NCBI GenBank assembly: GCA_946616365.1
Contig: CAMOIX010000011.1
Span: 3,292-67,291 of the forward strand
DNA length: 64,000 bases
From: AC2028 sp002373595
GTDB lineage: Bacteria > Bacillota > Clostridia > Lachnospirales > Lachnospiraceae
Direction of reading: 5' to 3'
Shown: positions 40,737-50,062 of the stretch, in pieces
Position numbering within the stretch: position 1 is the first letter of the stretch
How the letters are laid out: each line of letters begins with the position of its first letter
The notes under the pieces: model-generated
What the model was told of the DNA's origin: nothing
Database searches by the model: none
The model's input: the letters and a program-made list of their open reading frames with translations, nothing else
Program-made: the position numbers and the translations under genes

Positions 40737-41879
40737 ATGAAAAGATACACAAAACTCCTGGCTGTTTTTCTGGCAGGGGCCATGATCCTTTCATCCTGCG
40801 GAAATGCACATGATGACCGCGGCAGAGACCGGGATGGAGACAGGACTTCGGAGACTGATCTGAAGGATAACGGATCCGGCGATGGCGAAGCCGGCGGCGC
40901 AAATGCGGACGGCTCCGGATCGGGAGATGAGAATCCCGAACCGGAAAAGTGGGTCCCGTTCGTGCTCGAAAAGCTCGAGTTCGATGAGTCGGAATACCCC
41001 GCTCCGAAGTATGACTTCGATACCGAGGAAGTCACTCTTGAGATGGAAGGTATTACAAGAGAATATCGTATAGCCGTTGTCAATGATATCCATATGATCA
41101 CCGACAAGGAGTCCGGAGATGTCTGGGAAGATTACATGCCGACTCTCCGCACCAGACATGATTATATGTTTATCACAGGTGACGGTGTTTATGCCGAAGA
41201 TCTTTGGCCCGAGATAGTAAAGTATCTCAACCATAATGATTTTGATGCCATACTCTTTGCGGGTGATCTGATCGATTATTGCAGCAACTCCAACATCACG
41301 GCACTTAAGAATGGTCTGAACGAACTCAGATATCCTGCTGACAGGATGCTCTATATCAGATCAGATCATGATTACGGTGCATGGTATGGCGGAAATGTCT
41401 ACACGGAAGTAAGATCCGCTTATGCGCAGACATATCTCTTTGACTCGGACAGGGATCCCAAGTATCTGGATCTCGGAGAGTTTGGAGTCATTGGATATAA
41501 CAGATCCTACAGAAATATGTACGAGGAAGAGGTTGCATATTATGAGGAGAAGATGGACGGAGAGCAGCCCCTCATTTTCCTTACGCATGTGCCTTTCTAC
41601 TCGGATGTAGACGAATCGCTGTATAACCTCTCGATGGAAGTCAGACAGAAGATCTACTACTGGAGCAATGACGAAGGCGCGGGATACAGTCCCGACGCAA
41701 ATACGCAGAAGATCATCGACAAGATGTATAACGGCGAGTCAAATGTTCAGCTGATAGTTGCAGCCCATATGCATGAATCGTGGGACGGACAGGTTTCCGA
41801 GAATATGAGACAGCATATATACGGACCTGATTTCAGGGGGCAGATAGGTATTTTACACATCACCCCGAAGAGTGAATAA
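40737..41879 (+). CDS. Lipoprotein with calcineurin-like metallophosphoesterase domain
   Basis: 380 residues. Lipoprotein signal with LSSC (Cys21), then a disordered D/G/S/E-rich linker to about 75, then a metallophosphoesterase domain. Motifs: VVNDIHM (DxH), FAGDLID (GD), RSDHDYG where most have GNHD/E, FLTHVPF, and AAHMHE where most have GHxH. The two altered motifs still keep the metal-binding His and Asp. Acts outside the membrane; substrate unknown. Located six bases after the zinc-ribbon gene. Confidence 0.82.
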   Translation: MKRYTKLLAVFLAGAMILSSCGNAHDDRGRDRDGDRTSETDLKDNGSGDGEAGGANADGSGSGDENPEPEKWVPFVLEKLEFDESEYPAPKYDFDTEEVTLEMEGITREYRIAVVNDIHMITDKESGDVWEDYMPTLRTRHDYMFITGDGVYAEDLWPEIVKYLNHNDFDAILFAGDLIDYCSNSNITALKNGLNELRYPADRMLYIRSDHDYGAWYGGNVYTEVRSAYAQTYLFDSDRDPKYLDLGEFGVIGYNRSYRNMYEEEVAYYEEKMDGEQPLIFLTHVPFYSDVDESLYNLSMEVRQKIYYWSNDEGAGYSPDANTQKIIDKMYNGESNVQLIVAAHMHESWDGQVSENMRQHIYGPDFRGQIGILHITPKSE

Positions 41880-41891
41880 AAAGAGATCACA

Positions 41892-42962
41892 TTGAACCAT
41901 AGAGTATTGGAAAGAATTATAAAGAAAGCGGTCTGTGCTTTATTGCTGCTGACTGTCGTGATACAGGCATCTTGCTTCGACGCTTCTGCAATGAACGATG
42001 AGAGAGATGTTAACGATCCTTTTATACCGCAAGAGGCTGCTCCGGTTCAGGATCAGAACACTCAGACAGCTTCGGTACCTGCGGGGATACCTGTGGGAGC
42101 GGATAATGAGTACTACGGGTTTGCAGTGCCCACTCAGGTTTATCAGTTCGGAGGATTGTTTTATCTGGCCGATGCATACAACAACCAGGTGATCCAAAGC
42201 AACACCGTAAGCGCGGACCCGAAAGCCTGGAAACAGTTTGCAACCGGATTAAATAAGCCGCATGCCATTGCAAGCGACGGTGTGATATATGTCATTGTCG
42301 ATACGGATAACAATAGGGTGGTCACATATACATCCGGACAGACAGGTACGACTCTCGTCGAAGTAATAGACAATGTCGGCATCAGACCTCACTATATCGA
42401 GTACGACAGTGCTACCGGCCAGTTCTATGTATGGAGCTCGATGACCGGGACGATGTATATCTACAAACGGAGGGCAAACGGTCTCGGACTGGTACTGCAG
42501 CGTGCGGCACAGATCCCTCAGATGGCCGGGCAGTACACGAGGTCTTTTACCATAGACGGAAATACCATTTATTTTCCCAGCATGGGAAGCTGCGGTATCT
42601 ATGCGGTAAATAAGAGCTCATTTGGGGTGCAGGCATTCTACCCTGTGGATCCTGAAATCGGTGGAATGGTACAGATAGTGCATGCGGGAGACTACTTTTA
42701 TCTGTCGACATCTTCCGACTTTGCGTATGATCAGAGCAAAGCAAATTTCGTCAGAGCTCTTTCGCCGGCGCTTTTTACGGCCGGAAGTTACGAACAGGCG
42801 CTTCCTCTTTTCGGCGGACTCACCGGTGTTCCGTATTACATAACCAAAGGCGAGGACGGGCATTACTACACACCGGTACTGGGAAATGCAGGTTCGGCAT
42901 ATATCTGTAAATTTGATATTTACGCGAATCAGATCATGAATTCGGAGTTATATACCTATTGA
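41892..42962 (+). CDS. Exported beta-propeller (NHL-like) protein
   Basis: 356 residues. TTG start is supported by the basic-hydrophobic signal peptide immediately after it (MNHRVLERIIKKAV then LLLLTVV) and cleavage expected near FDASA at 33. No ATG exists upstream in this frame before the preceding stop. The body repeats a blade pattern of about 45 residues with motifs such as LFYLADAYNNQV, VIYVIVDTDNNRVV, GQFYVWSSMTGTMYIY and NTIYFPSMGSCGIYAV, as in NHL/SMP-30-type propellers. No catalytic residues are obvious. Probably a surface binding protein. The next gene overlaps its stop (TGATG). Confidence 0.7.
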   Translation: MNHRVLERIIKKAVCALLLLTVVIQASCFDASAMNDERDVNDPFIPQEAAPVQDQNTQTASVPAGIPVGADNEYYGFAVPTQVYQFGGLFYLADAYNNQVIQSNTVSADPKAWKQFATGLNKPHAIASDGVIYVIVDTDNNRVVTYTSGQTGTTLVEVIDNVGIRPHYIEYDSATGQFYVWSSMTGTMYIYKRRANGLGLVLQRAAQIPQMAGQYTRSFTIDGNTIYFPSMGSCGIYAVNKSSFGVQAFYPVDPEIGGMVQIVHAGDYFYLSTSSDFAYDQSKANFVRALSPALFTAGSYEQALPLFGGLTGVPYYITKGEDGHYYTPVLGNAGSAYICKFDIYANQIMNSELYTY

Positions 42963-45900
42963 TGGACGATCAGGCAAGAGCATATATTAAGTCCATAGGC
43001 GAAGGAAACTTTTCGGCATCTGCCGGAAGTGTTGAGTTTTCCGTATCCGGCATAGACGGTATCCTCGAAGCGGGAAATGACTATGACGACGGATTTTCGG
43101 TATACGCGACCCGCGGTGAGATAACTTTCGGCAGAGTATATGCACATGATCTTCGAATCAGAGTGCTGACTTCAGAGTTCTCCGGAACCGAGAGCCGTAT
43201 CTCTTATCGCATCATCGGCAGTATGTGCAAGCCCGGCGATGTCATCAAGGGAAGCTTCGATATTGTGACGGATCTCGGCGAGTATTACATTCCCTATGCT
43301 TATACAGTGTCGGAGACTTCCGATGATTCGGATGCAGCTCATGAGATCACTGATATGGCTGCGCTTGCAGAGGCGGATTGGAAAGAGGCTGTACGGATTT
43401 TCTATTCCAAGGGATGCAAGGCTGCCTGGAGTGATCCGGATTTTGAATACGCACAGGAATATAAAGCATTATCGTACGATAACGGAAACGAAGAAAACTT
43501 CGATGAATTTCTCATAAGCACGGAGAGAAAATCCGCGCTTTCATATTATGTTCAGGTTCCCGAGATAAAGATAAACATATCGGAAAACGATGCGGGTATG
43601 ATCGAAAAGGAGATCTCAGTCCTAAGAAACGGATGGGGGTATGATCATTTTGAGATCATTCTTACCGGAGACTTTTTGTTTGCTGAGAAAAAGATATACG
43701 AAAGAGAAGACTTTGACGGAACTTCTGCGATCGTTAAGTTTTTTGTCGATACATCGGGACTTGGACAGGGTACCCATATAGGACGAGTGATAATCTCACG
43801 GAGAAACGCCGGTATCACGGTCCCTGTTATCGTAAGCAAGAAGGGCCGGAGCTTTGAAGCGGAAAAACAAAGATCGCGCCTTATGTACAAGATAACCAGA
43901 GCATTCGTATCACACAGATGCGGACAGCTCTCCGGTACCGACTGGACCCGGGAAGCATCGAGGTGTATAGATGAGCTCCTTATCTGGGACGGATCGGACA
44001 TACTTGCGCATCTCATGCATGCACAGCTTCTGATCACACTCAATAAATTTACGGAGGCGACTGCCGAACTCGATCGCATGGCGGGAGCTATAGAGAACAG
44101 ATTGTCGCATGCAGATAAGAATGACAGGGAGATAATGGTAGCATACGCGTACCATGCATACCTCACGACACTTATCGATGAGGACGAAAAGAGTATAGCT
44201 GAGTCTGCTTCAAGGATAGAGAATCTGTATAAGCGTAATCGCGACGAATGGCGTATCGCATGGTTACTTCTCTATGTGCCCGGGAAAGCGGGCGACAATC
44301 TTCAGGCCAGATGGAACCTTCTGTCCGACCTCTTTGATAGCGGATGTCACAGTCCCGTTATATACCTGGAGGGTGTGATCGCATTTAAGAAGAATCCGAC
44401 CGTCATGCAGGCTCTTAACGGATTTGCCGTTCAGGTTGCATATATGGCTGCCCGTTATGGGATGTTCACGGACGACATGACGGAGAGACTGATTGGACTT
44501 GTGACTAAGGTAAAAGACTACAGACCTGCACTCATAGCGGCTCTTGGATATATGTATGAGAAAGATCCTCAGGACAGGATATTGCAGGAGATCTGTGCAC
44601 AGCTTGTACGCGGACGAAGGACTGATGCAACATCCCATGAATGGTACAGACTGGGTATCGACAGGTCGATACGCATTACCAACCTGTATGAATACTTCCT
44701 CTACTCGATGAATCCCGGATCGTCGGAAGATATCCCGACAGCTGCGCTTTTGTATTTCAGCATTTCAGGCAACCTCGGCACGACTATGAGGGCTGCGGTA
44801 TATAACTGCATGATCCGTAAGAAACGCGAACTGCCGGATATATATGAGAGAAACACTCAGGCCATAGACCGCTTTACATCGGATATGATCATGGCGGGCA
44901 GGATAGACAGGAATCTCTCGAATATCTACGGAGAGAAGGTCACGGTCGGAAAACTCGACAGAGATTTCGCCAAAGCTTTTTCGGATATAGTTTTCTCTTC
45001 GTGGTTAAGGTGCGATGACAGATCCATAGAGAAAGCATATGTATATCAAAAAGGATTTAAAGAACCCTTCGTATATACGCTTGAGGACGGAGAAGGCCCG
45101 GTCTGCATATATGGCAAGGATTATGCGATAGCGCTTGCGGACAGGGAAGGAAGAGTGTATGTGGGCAGCAAAGAGTACACGCTCGAGAAGCTGCTTCTGC
45201 CCGGAAGATATATACGCGAGATATCGGCGGAAGTTTGGGATAACCTCAGACTTAATCTGTATCTTGTAAATGATGCGCAGATACCTGTCGACAAAACCAA
45301 TGTATCGAGATTTGCTCTTCTCGCAGAGAGCGATGCGATAGAAGAAAAGCTAAGAAATGAGTATGCGCTCAGGGTGCTTGAGTATTATGCGGGCACCGAC
45401 AATACCACCGATACCGACAGGGCACTGGCGCGGATCAATAAAGCAACACTTGGCGGTGCCGGGAAAAAGAGACTTTTCTCAGCACTGGTTAAGATAAAAG
45501 ACCTGAATGCCGCATTTGATATGCTTGCATCATACGGTCCCTACCATACCGATCAGAAAGCTCTTACGGATCTGCTGGACGAGATCATAGGAAGAGGGCT
45601 GTACGAGAGTCTCAAAAAGGATTACCCCGATTGCGAGAGGATCCTGACCGAGTCCGCTGCATATGCATTTTCAAAGGGAAAGATGGACGGCATCACACTT
45701 TCTTTCCTGGCAGAGAGATTTGAAGGCTTATGCAGAGATCTTAAGAATATATGGAGAAGTGCTTCGTCCTATGGCATTTCGAGAACAGAGCTTGAGGGCA
45801 GGATACTCACTCAGATGATATGCACGGGTGCGTATGTCGGAGAGAGCGGCAATATCCTTTCGGATTACATCGCTTCGGGAGGAGAGGATGAGATCATCAA

Positions 45901-46624
45901 GGCGTTCCTCTACGTCAATGCTTATGACGCTTTCTCACATGAAAAGATCGTTGCGGATATCATTTTCAGAGAGATAGGAAAGAGAGCGGAGGCAGGGGAG
46001 AAGATCCCCGGAGTCGTAAAGCTCGCATATCTGTATTACTACTCAACCAGACCTGTGCCCTCGGAAGAAAATGACAGTGTCATAAGATCCAACATTACAA
46101 AGTTCCTGAGCTCGGCTGTAGAGCATGGCATACATATGGGATTCATGCAGCATTTCGATGATGAGTATTTCTTCAGAGATCCCGGGGAACGTGCGAGGAT
46201 CAGACGGATACTCGGAGATATGCAGGACAAGACGATACTCGATTACCGCACGGAGAATGGCGGTATAGCCAGGATCCATTACAGATATTCGGACGACAGC
46301 GGAAGCGACTCGGCGTACAGGAGTGAATATATGCAGGAAGTATGCCGCGGAGTCTACTTCAAGGAATTCATACTCTTTTTCGGTGAGAGACTGCAGTATT
46401 ACATCACCGAGGAGAGAGGAGAGGTGTCTGAGCTTACCATGAGCGGAGAGCTGAAGCGCGGAGATGAGGCACGCGGATCCGAAGTCTCCGGCAGGTTCGG
46501 GCTCATAGAGGATATGCTGATAAGCAACGCAATGTCGGATTACGGTACTTTTGATGAGATGCTCACGGATTATTTCAGAAAAGATAATCTGCAAAAAGAG
46601 CTTTTCAGAACGATAAGGAATTAA
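42962..46624 (+). CDS. Giant Ig-like/helical-repeat protein (DUF5717-like), unknown
   Basis: 1220 residues without a signal peptide or convincing membrane helix, so probably cytoplasmic. Residues 1-320 look like three beta-sandwich domains (FSASAGSVEFSVSG; YYVQVPEIKINISEND; GLGQGTHIGRVIISRRNAG). From about 325 on it is helical repeat (TPR-like; ILAHLMHAQLLITLNKF, then paired helices to about 1080), and the C-terminal part returns to beta-rich (IARIHYRYSD, REEFILFFGERLQYYI-like). I associate such proteins with the DUF5717 family of Lachnospiraceae, from memory. ATG 42962 overlaps the upstream stop; the ATPase-like gene begins four bases after its end. Confidence 0.7.
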   Translation: MDDQARAYIKSIGEGNFSASAGSVEFSVSGIDGILEAGNDYDDGFSVYATRGEITFGRVYAHDLRIRVLTSEFSGTESRISYRIIGSMCKPGDVIKGSFDIVTDLGEYYIPYAYTVSETSDDSDAAHEITDMAALAEADWKEAVRIFYSKGCKAAWSDPDFEYAQEYKALSYDNGNEENFDEFLISTERKSALSYYVQVPEIKINISENDAGMIEKEISVLRNGWGYDHFEIILTGDFLFAEKKIYEREDFDGTSAIVKFFVDTSGLGQGTHIGRVIISRRNAGITVPVIVSKKGRSFEAEKQRSRLMYKITRAFVSHRCGQLSGTDWTREASRCIDELLIWDGSDILAHLMHAQLLITLNKFTEATAELDRMAGAIENRLSHADKNDREIMVAYAYHAYLTTLIDEDEKSIAESASRIENLYKRNRDEWRIAWLLLYVPGKAGDNLQARWNLLSDLFDSGCHSPVIYLEGVIAFKKNPTVMQALNGFAVQVAYMAARYGMFTDDMTERLIGLVTKVKDYRPALIAALGYMYEKDPQDRILQEICAQLVRGRRTDATSHEWYRLGIDRSIRITNLYEYFLYSMNPGSSEDIPTAALLYFSISGNLGTTMRAAVYNCMIRKKRELPDIYERNTQAIDRFTSDMIMAGRIDRNLSNIYGEKVTVGKLDRDFAKAFSDIVFSSWLRCDDRSIEKAYVYQKGFKEPFVYTLEDGEGPVCIYGKDYAIALADREGRVYVGSKEYTLEKLLLPGRYIREISAEVWDNLRLNLYLVNDAQIPVDKTNVSRFALLAESDAIEEKLRNEYALRVLEYYAGTDNTTDTDRALARINKATLGGAGKKRLFSALVKIKDLNAAFDMLASYGPYHTDQKALTDLLDEIIGRGLYESLKKDYPDCERILTESAAYAFSKGKMDGITLSFLAERFEGLCRDLKNIWRSASSYGISRTELEGRILTQMICTGAYVGESGNILSDYIASGGEDEIIKAFLYVNAYDAFSHEKIVADIIFREIGKRAEAGEKIPGVVKLAYLYYYSTRPVPSEENDSVIRSNITKFLSSAVEHGIHMGFMQHFDDEYFFRDPGERARIRRILGDMQDKTILDYRTENGGIARIHYRYSDDSGSDSAYRSEYMQEVCRGVYFKEFILFFGERLQYYITEERGEVSELTMSGELKRGDEARGSEVSGRFGLIEDMLISNAMSDYGTFDEMLTDYFRKDNLQKELFRTIRN

Positions 46625-46627
46625 CCC

Positions 46628-47947
46628 ATGCCCAAGATCACCGAAGCTCTGTACGGGATACAGAGTGCGCACAAGTTCATAGTAGGATTCGATCTCGGCT
46701 GGGAGACTGCCGGTATCAGCTATATGCCGTCGCAGGACAAGGAGTTTGCAGACAGTGCAGTTACAGTGTCTACCATCACGGGTGGTGAGAAGTATACCAT
46801 TCCCACAGTGCTCGCCAAAGATCCCGGGAGCGGAAGATGGTTTTTCGGTGAGGAGGCACTCTTAAAAGCTGAGAACGGTGCGTGCCTTGTAGACAGGCTG
46901 CTCGAGAGAGCGATAAACGGTGAGGATATCGAAGCCTTTGGAGAGCATTTTGATGCCGTCACACTCCTGACTCTGTTCATGAGCAGGTGTATGGGACTGC
47001 TGGTCTCTGTGGGCGGCCCGGAAAAGACTGATGCCCTGATGGTCACTACTCCGGAGCAGAATGCTCACATAAGGGATGTGATAGCAGAGGCTGTATCGGG
47101 ATTGAAACTCTCCACCAGGAGGGTGGCGATCCAGAGTTATTCCGAGAGCCTTTACTCATATATCATGAGACAGCCGGAGGAAGTGTACAGACACGGCGCG
47201 ATGCTCATGGAACTCAGGAAGGATGAGATCGCAGTGCTTCGTATGGAGAGAAGTACGAGGACCAGGCCTGTCGCCATATATGTGAGCGAAGAAAGATACC
47301 CTTTAGAGAGCGATGCGTTAAAGGGAATGAACTGCTACACCGGAGGGGACGAGGAGAGATTAAAGGAATTTGACAGACATCTTCTCGTGCTTATGAAGAA
47401 GATATGCAAGGGCAGCAGTGTATCCGGAGTATTCCTTATAGGGGACGGATTTGAACAGAGCAGGATCAAGGAGACGATACGATTCCTCTGCGCATATTAC
47501 AGAGTATTCCAGGGAACGAATCTGTACAGCAAGGGGGCATGCTATTCGCTGCAGGAGAAGCTTCGCGAGATACCGGAGGCAAACGAGCACATCTTCATCG
47601 GAAGCGAGAAGCTCGCGGCAAATATCGGGACCAGGATACTCAGACAGGGAGAGGAAGTCTATATAGCACTTTTGGATGCCGGATGCGACTGGTTTGACGC
47701 GGAAGGCGAACTGGATATATATGTCAGCGGAGAGAGCAGATTTGATATCTATATCAGCGATCTCATAAAGGGAACCGAGAGAAAGATAAGTGTTCCTGTT
47801 TCCGCACCCGAAGATATACCGGAGAGATTTCATGTTCAGCTCTCCATGGAAGGCCCGAAAGAACTCATTGTGACATTTACATGCAGAGGGTTCGGAGCGT
47901 ACATGCCGGCCTCCGGAGAAGCTTTTGAAGAGAGGATAAGCCTGTGA
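46628..47947 (+). CDS. Degenerate Hsp70/actin-fold ATPase-like protein (DUF5716-like)
   Basis: 439 residues, cytoplasmic. Actin/Hsp70 landmarks: phosphate-1 loop FDLGWETAGI (21-30); TIPTVLAKD with GEEALL, like the Hsp70 IPS...GEAA region; LMVTTPEQNAHIRDVIAEA, like the VPAYFNDAQR helix; an adenosine-loop-like FLIGDGFEQSRIKE; and LYSKGACYS, like AVAxGAA. The phosphate-2 motif (DLGGGT) is replaced by MELRKDEIAVL, so ATP hydrolysis may be lost. The last 110 residues are beta-rich like an Hsp70 substrate domain (FDIYISDLIKG). Probable DUF5716 member, from memory. Ends in an ATGA-type overlap with the TPR gene. Confidence 0.72.
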   Translation: MPKITEALYGIQSAHKFIVGFDLGWETAGISYMPSQDKEFADSAVTVSTITGGEKYTIPTVLAKDPGSGRWFFGEEALLKAENGACLVDRLLERAINGEDIEAFGEHFDAVTLLTLFMSRCMGLLVSVGGPEKTDALMVTTPEQNAHIRDVIAEAVSGLKLSTRRVAIQSYSESLYSYIMRQPEEVYRHGAMLMELRKDEIAVLRMERSTRTRPVAIYVSEERYPLESDALKGMNCYTGGDEERLKEFDRHLLVLMKKICKGSSVSGVFLIGDGFEQSRIKETIRFLCAYYRVFQGTNLYSKGACYSLQEKLREIPEANEHIFIGSEKLAANIGTRILRQGEEVYIALLDAGCDWFDAEGELDIYVSGESRFDIYISDLIKGTERKISVPVSAPEDIPERFHVQLSMEGPKELIVTFTCRGFGAYMPASGEAFEERISL

Positions 47948-48801
47948 GGATCACTCTTGCAATAGGTGAATATGCCGAGAATCCATACAGGATACCGGAG
48001 TTTGATGCGAGAGTATCAAGCCTTGAGGAGCTTTGCTATTTTATCAGACAGAATGCATCGCTTCTCGACAGGTCGTTCATGTCCGAATCTCTCGTGGAGT
48101 GGATAGGCAAGTCATTAAGACTCCCTGAGCTTTCGCGGCTGCTTGCGCCCTTCCTCTCGAAGGGAGACGGGCTTACCGGTTTTATCGAGATGACGCTGAG
48201 ATACTCCGGACTCTACGATAATGCGGATATAGCAGCCATTGTAAGGATAATAGGCAAGGGCATCGGACTCGGCAGCGCGGAACTTAAAAAGCGTCAGGCC
48301 GATGAAATGCTTGAGAATAAAGAATATGCGGAGGCGATAAGGAGTTACCGCATACTGGCAGCAGGACTTGAAGCGGGCAGGGGAGGAGCAAACTCGGCAT
48401 CCATCCCGGACATACTTGCCGATATATATCACAATCTCGGATGCGCTTATGCGAGACTTATGAGATTTGACGTGGGCTCCGAAGCGTTTGAAAAGGCTTA
48501 TAAGCTCAGCGGAAGCGCTGTACACAGAAAGGCATTCCTCGCATCCAAGAGACTTGAACTCGGGACGACGGATTACCTGGCATATACGGAGTCGCATCCC
48601 GAATTCTACGATATATCGCTTCAGCTTGAGCGCGCTATAGGACATATAAATGCGGATTGGGATGCGTCAGATGAGGCAGCAAGGCTCAGGGAGAGAAGTG
48701 CCGGCAGAGGCAGCAAGGGCTCGGATTACTATTCGGAGAACGATAGCCTTCTGCATGCGCTTAAAGAAAACTACCGGGGATTTGTATCACTGCGGAATTG
48801 A
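47944..48801 (+). CDS. TPR-like helical protein, unknown
   Basis: 285 residues, cytoplasmic. The N-terminal 90 residues are alpha/beta (ITLAIGEYAENPYRIP, VSSLEELCYFIRQN). At about 115-210 there are helical pairs with TPR spacing (ADEMLENKEYAEAIRSYRIL; DIYHNLGCAYARLMRFDVG then AFEKAYKL). Start codon is GTG at 47944, overlapping the previous stop (GTGA). Translation is thus coupled to the Hsp70-like gene, suggesting the two proteins bind each other. Confidence 0.7.
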   Translation: MRITLAIGEYAENPYRIPEFDARVSSLEELCYFIRQNASLLDRSFMSESLVEWIGKSLRLPELSRLLAPFLSKGDGLTGFIEMTLRYSGLYDNADIAAIVRIIGKGIGLGSAELKKRQADEMLENKEYAEAIRSYRILAAGLEAGRGGANSASIPDILADIYHNLGCAYARLMRFDVGSEAFEKAYKLSGSAVHRKAFLASKRLELGTTDYLAYTESHPEFYDISLQLERAIGHINADWDASDEAARLRERSAGRGSKGSDYYSENDSLLHALKENYRGFVSLRN

Positions 48802-48810
48802 GGATAAGAG

Positions 48811-49989
48811 ATGGGATTTTTTGGCAGGCTTTTTTCCTTCGGAAAGAAAAAAAGAAAAAACGACTCTAAAGGTGAAGAATCCTGGGAGGAGATAGTATAT
48901 AACCGCTCTGAGGTCGATTTTAACGATCAGGAACAGAGAAGCCGTTATATCATGAACTGCCTCGAGCAGATGTCCGAAGCATCGAACGAGATGGATCAGC
49001 TTTCCGGAGAGTATTCGCTTGTCACGGCTTATCTTACGGATATAGAGGAGATAGAAGCTCTTCCCGAATTGCAGAGAGAGAGCGTTAACGGCGCTGCGAG
49101 GAAACTCATCGCTCTGGACGAGGAGATACAGAAATTCACCGAGAGGGAGGGTAAACTCTCCGATACCGAATTTAACGAGATCAAGCATCTCGAGGATGAG
49201 ATAGCATCGTCCCTTCCCAAGATCAAAGACGCCGAGCATATGGCCGTGCTCATCAAGAAGGATTTAAGACGTCTCGACGGGGAAAGATCGGCATATGAAT
49301 TCAGGAAAAACGAGCTCGAAGAGGGTATGAACAATCTCCGTGGCATGGCGGTTATCTTTACGACCGCTTTCGTGGCGATAATGGTACTTCTTATCGTGAT
49401 GCAGACGGTCCTTAAGATGGAAGTCTTTATCGGATATTTCCTTTCGATGACTGCATTTGCCATAGCGATCACTGCGGTCTGCGTCAAGTATATCGACCAT
49501 TCCAAGGATAGGGTCAGATGCTCGAGGGATCTGGGCAAGATAATACAGCTCCAGAATACCGTAAAGATTCGCTATGTGAATAACCGTAAGCTTCTCGAGT
49601 ATTACTATCTCAAGTTTGGCAGAGAGAACGGTGCGGAGCTTGAGAAGGTCTGGAAGAAGTATCAGCAGGAGAAGGAGAGCAGGAAGCAGTTTGCGGAGAT
49701 CGAAGGAAAAGCTGCCCATTACAGAGAACAGCTAAGGTCCGTTCTGGCTTCATACAGGGTTCACGACCCCGAAAAATGGACCGGAAGGGTCCGGGCGCTC
49801 TTAGATCCCAAGGAGATGGTGGAGATAAGGCACGGATATATACTGAGGAGACAGGCGCTGCGGGAGCAGATGGACTACAATAAGAACCTGGCTGAGACCG
49901 CCAAAAACGAGATCACGGAGGTGGCGAGGCTCTACCCCGCATATGCAAAGGAAATCCTTGAAATGACTGAAAAGTACGGCGAGAATTGA
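48811..49989 (+). CDS. Coiled-coil protein with a two-helix membrane hairpin, unknown
   Basis: 392 residues. Starts with an amphipathic basic MGFFGRLFSFGKKKRK, then a long coiled coil (about 35-175), two adjacent membrane helices (about 179-201 and 205-228) and a second coiled coil (about 245-390). Both coiled coils should lie in the cytoplasm with only a tiny outside loop. It could tether the preceding TPR and Hsp70-like proteins to the membrane. Last gene of the operon, nine bases after the TPR gene; GAGGA precedes the ATG. Confidence 0.72.
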   Translation: MGFFGRLFSFGKKKRKNDSKGEESWEEIVYNRSEVDFNDQEQRSRYIMNCLEQMSEASNEMDQLSGEYSLVTAYLTDIEEIEALPELQRESVNGAARKLIALDEEIQKFTEREGKLSDTEFNEIKHLEDEIASSLPKIKDAEHMAVLIKKDLRRLDGERSAYEFRKNELEEGMNNLRGMAVIFTTAFVAIMVLLIVMQTVLKMEVFIGYFLSMTAFAIAITAVCVKYIDHSKDRVRCSRDLGKIIQLQNTVKIRYVNNRKLLEYYYLKFGRENGAELEKVWKKYQQEKESRKQFAEIEGKAAHYREQLRSVLASYRVHDPEKWTGRVRALLDPKEMVEIRHGYILRRQALREQMDYNKNLAETAKNEITEVARLYPAYAKEILEMTEKYGEN

Positions 49990-50013
49990 TATTGTATTTT
50001 TGCCGCATAAATA
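49986..50013 (+). promoter_or_regulatory. Possible promoter of the pur operon
   Basis: TTGATA (49986-49991), 16-base spacer, TAAATA (50008-50013). No purine riboswitch or obvious PurR box is present in the short leader. Confidence 0.4.
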
Positions 50014-50062
50014 GTAAACTTTCTAAGTGGCTTTTAACGTGAAAAGGGAGGCTTTGAAGTAA

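Noticed and set aside
49990..50062. Possible purine riboswitch or PurR control of purC
   Set aside because: No conserved three-way junction pattern and no paired PurBox sequences in the short leader.
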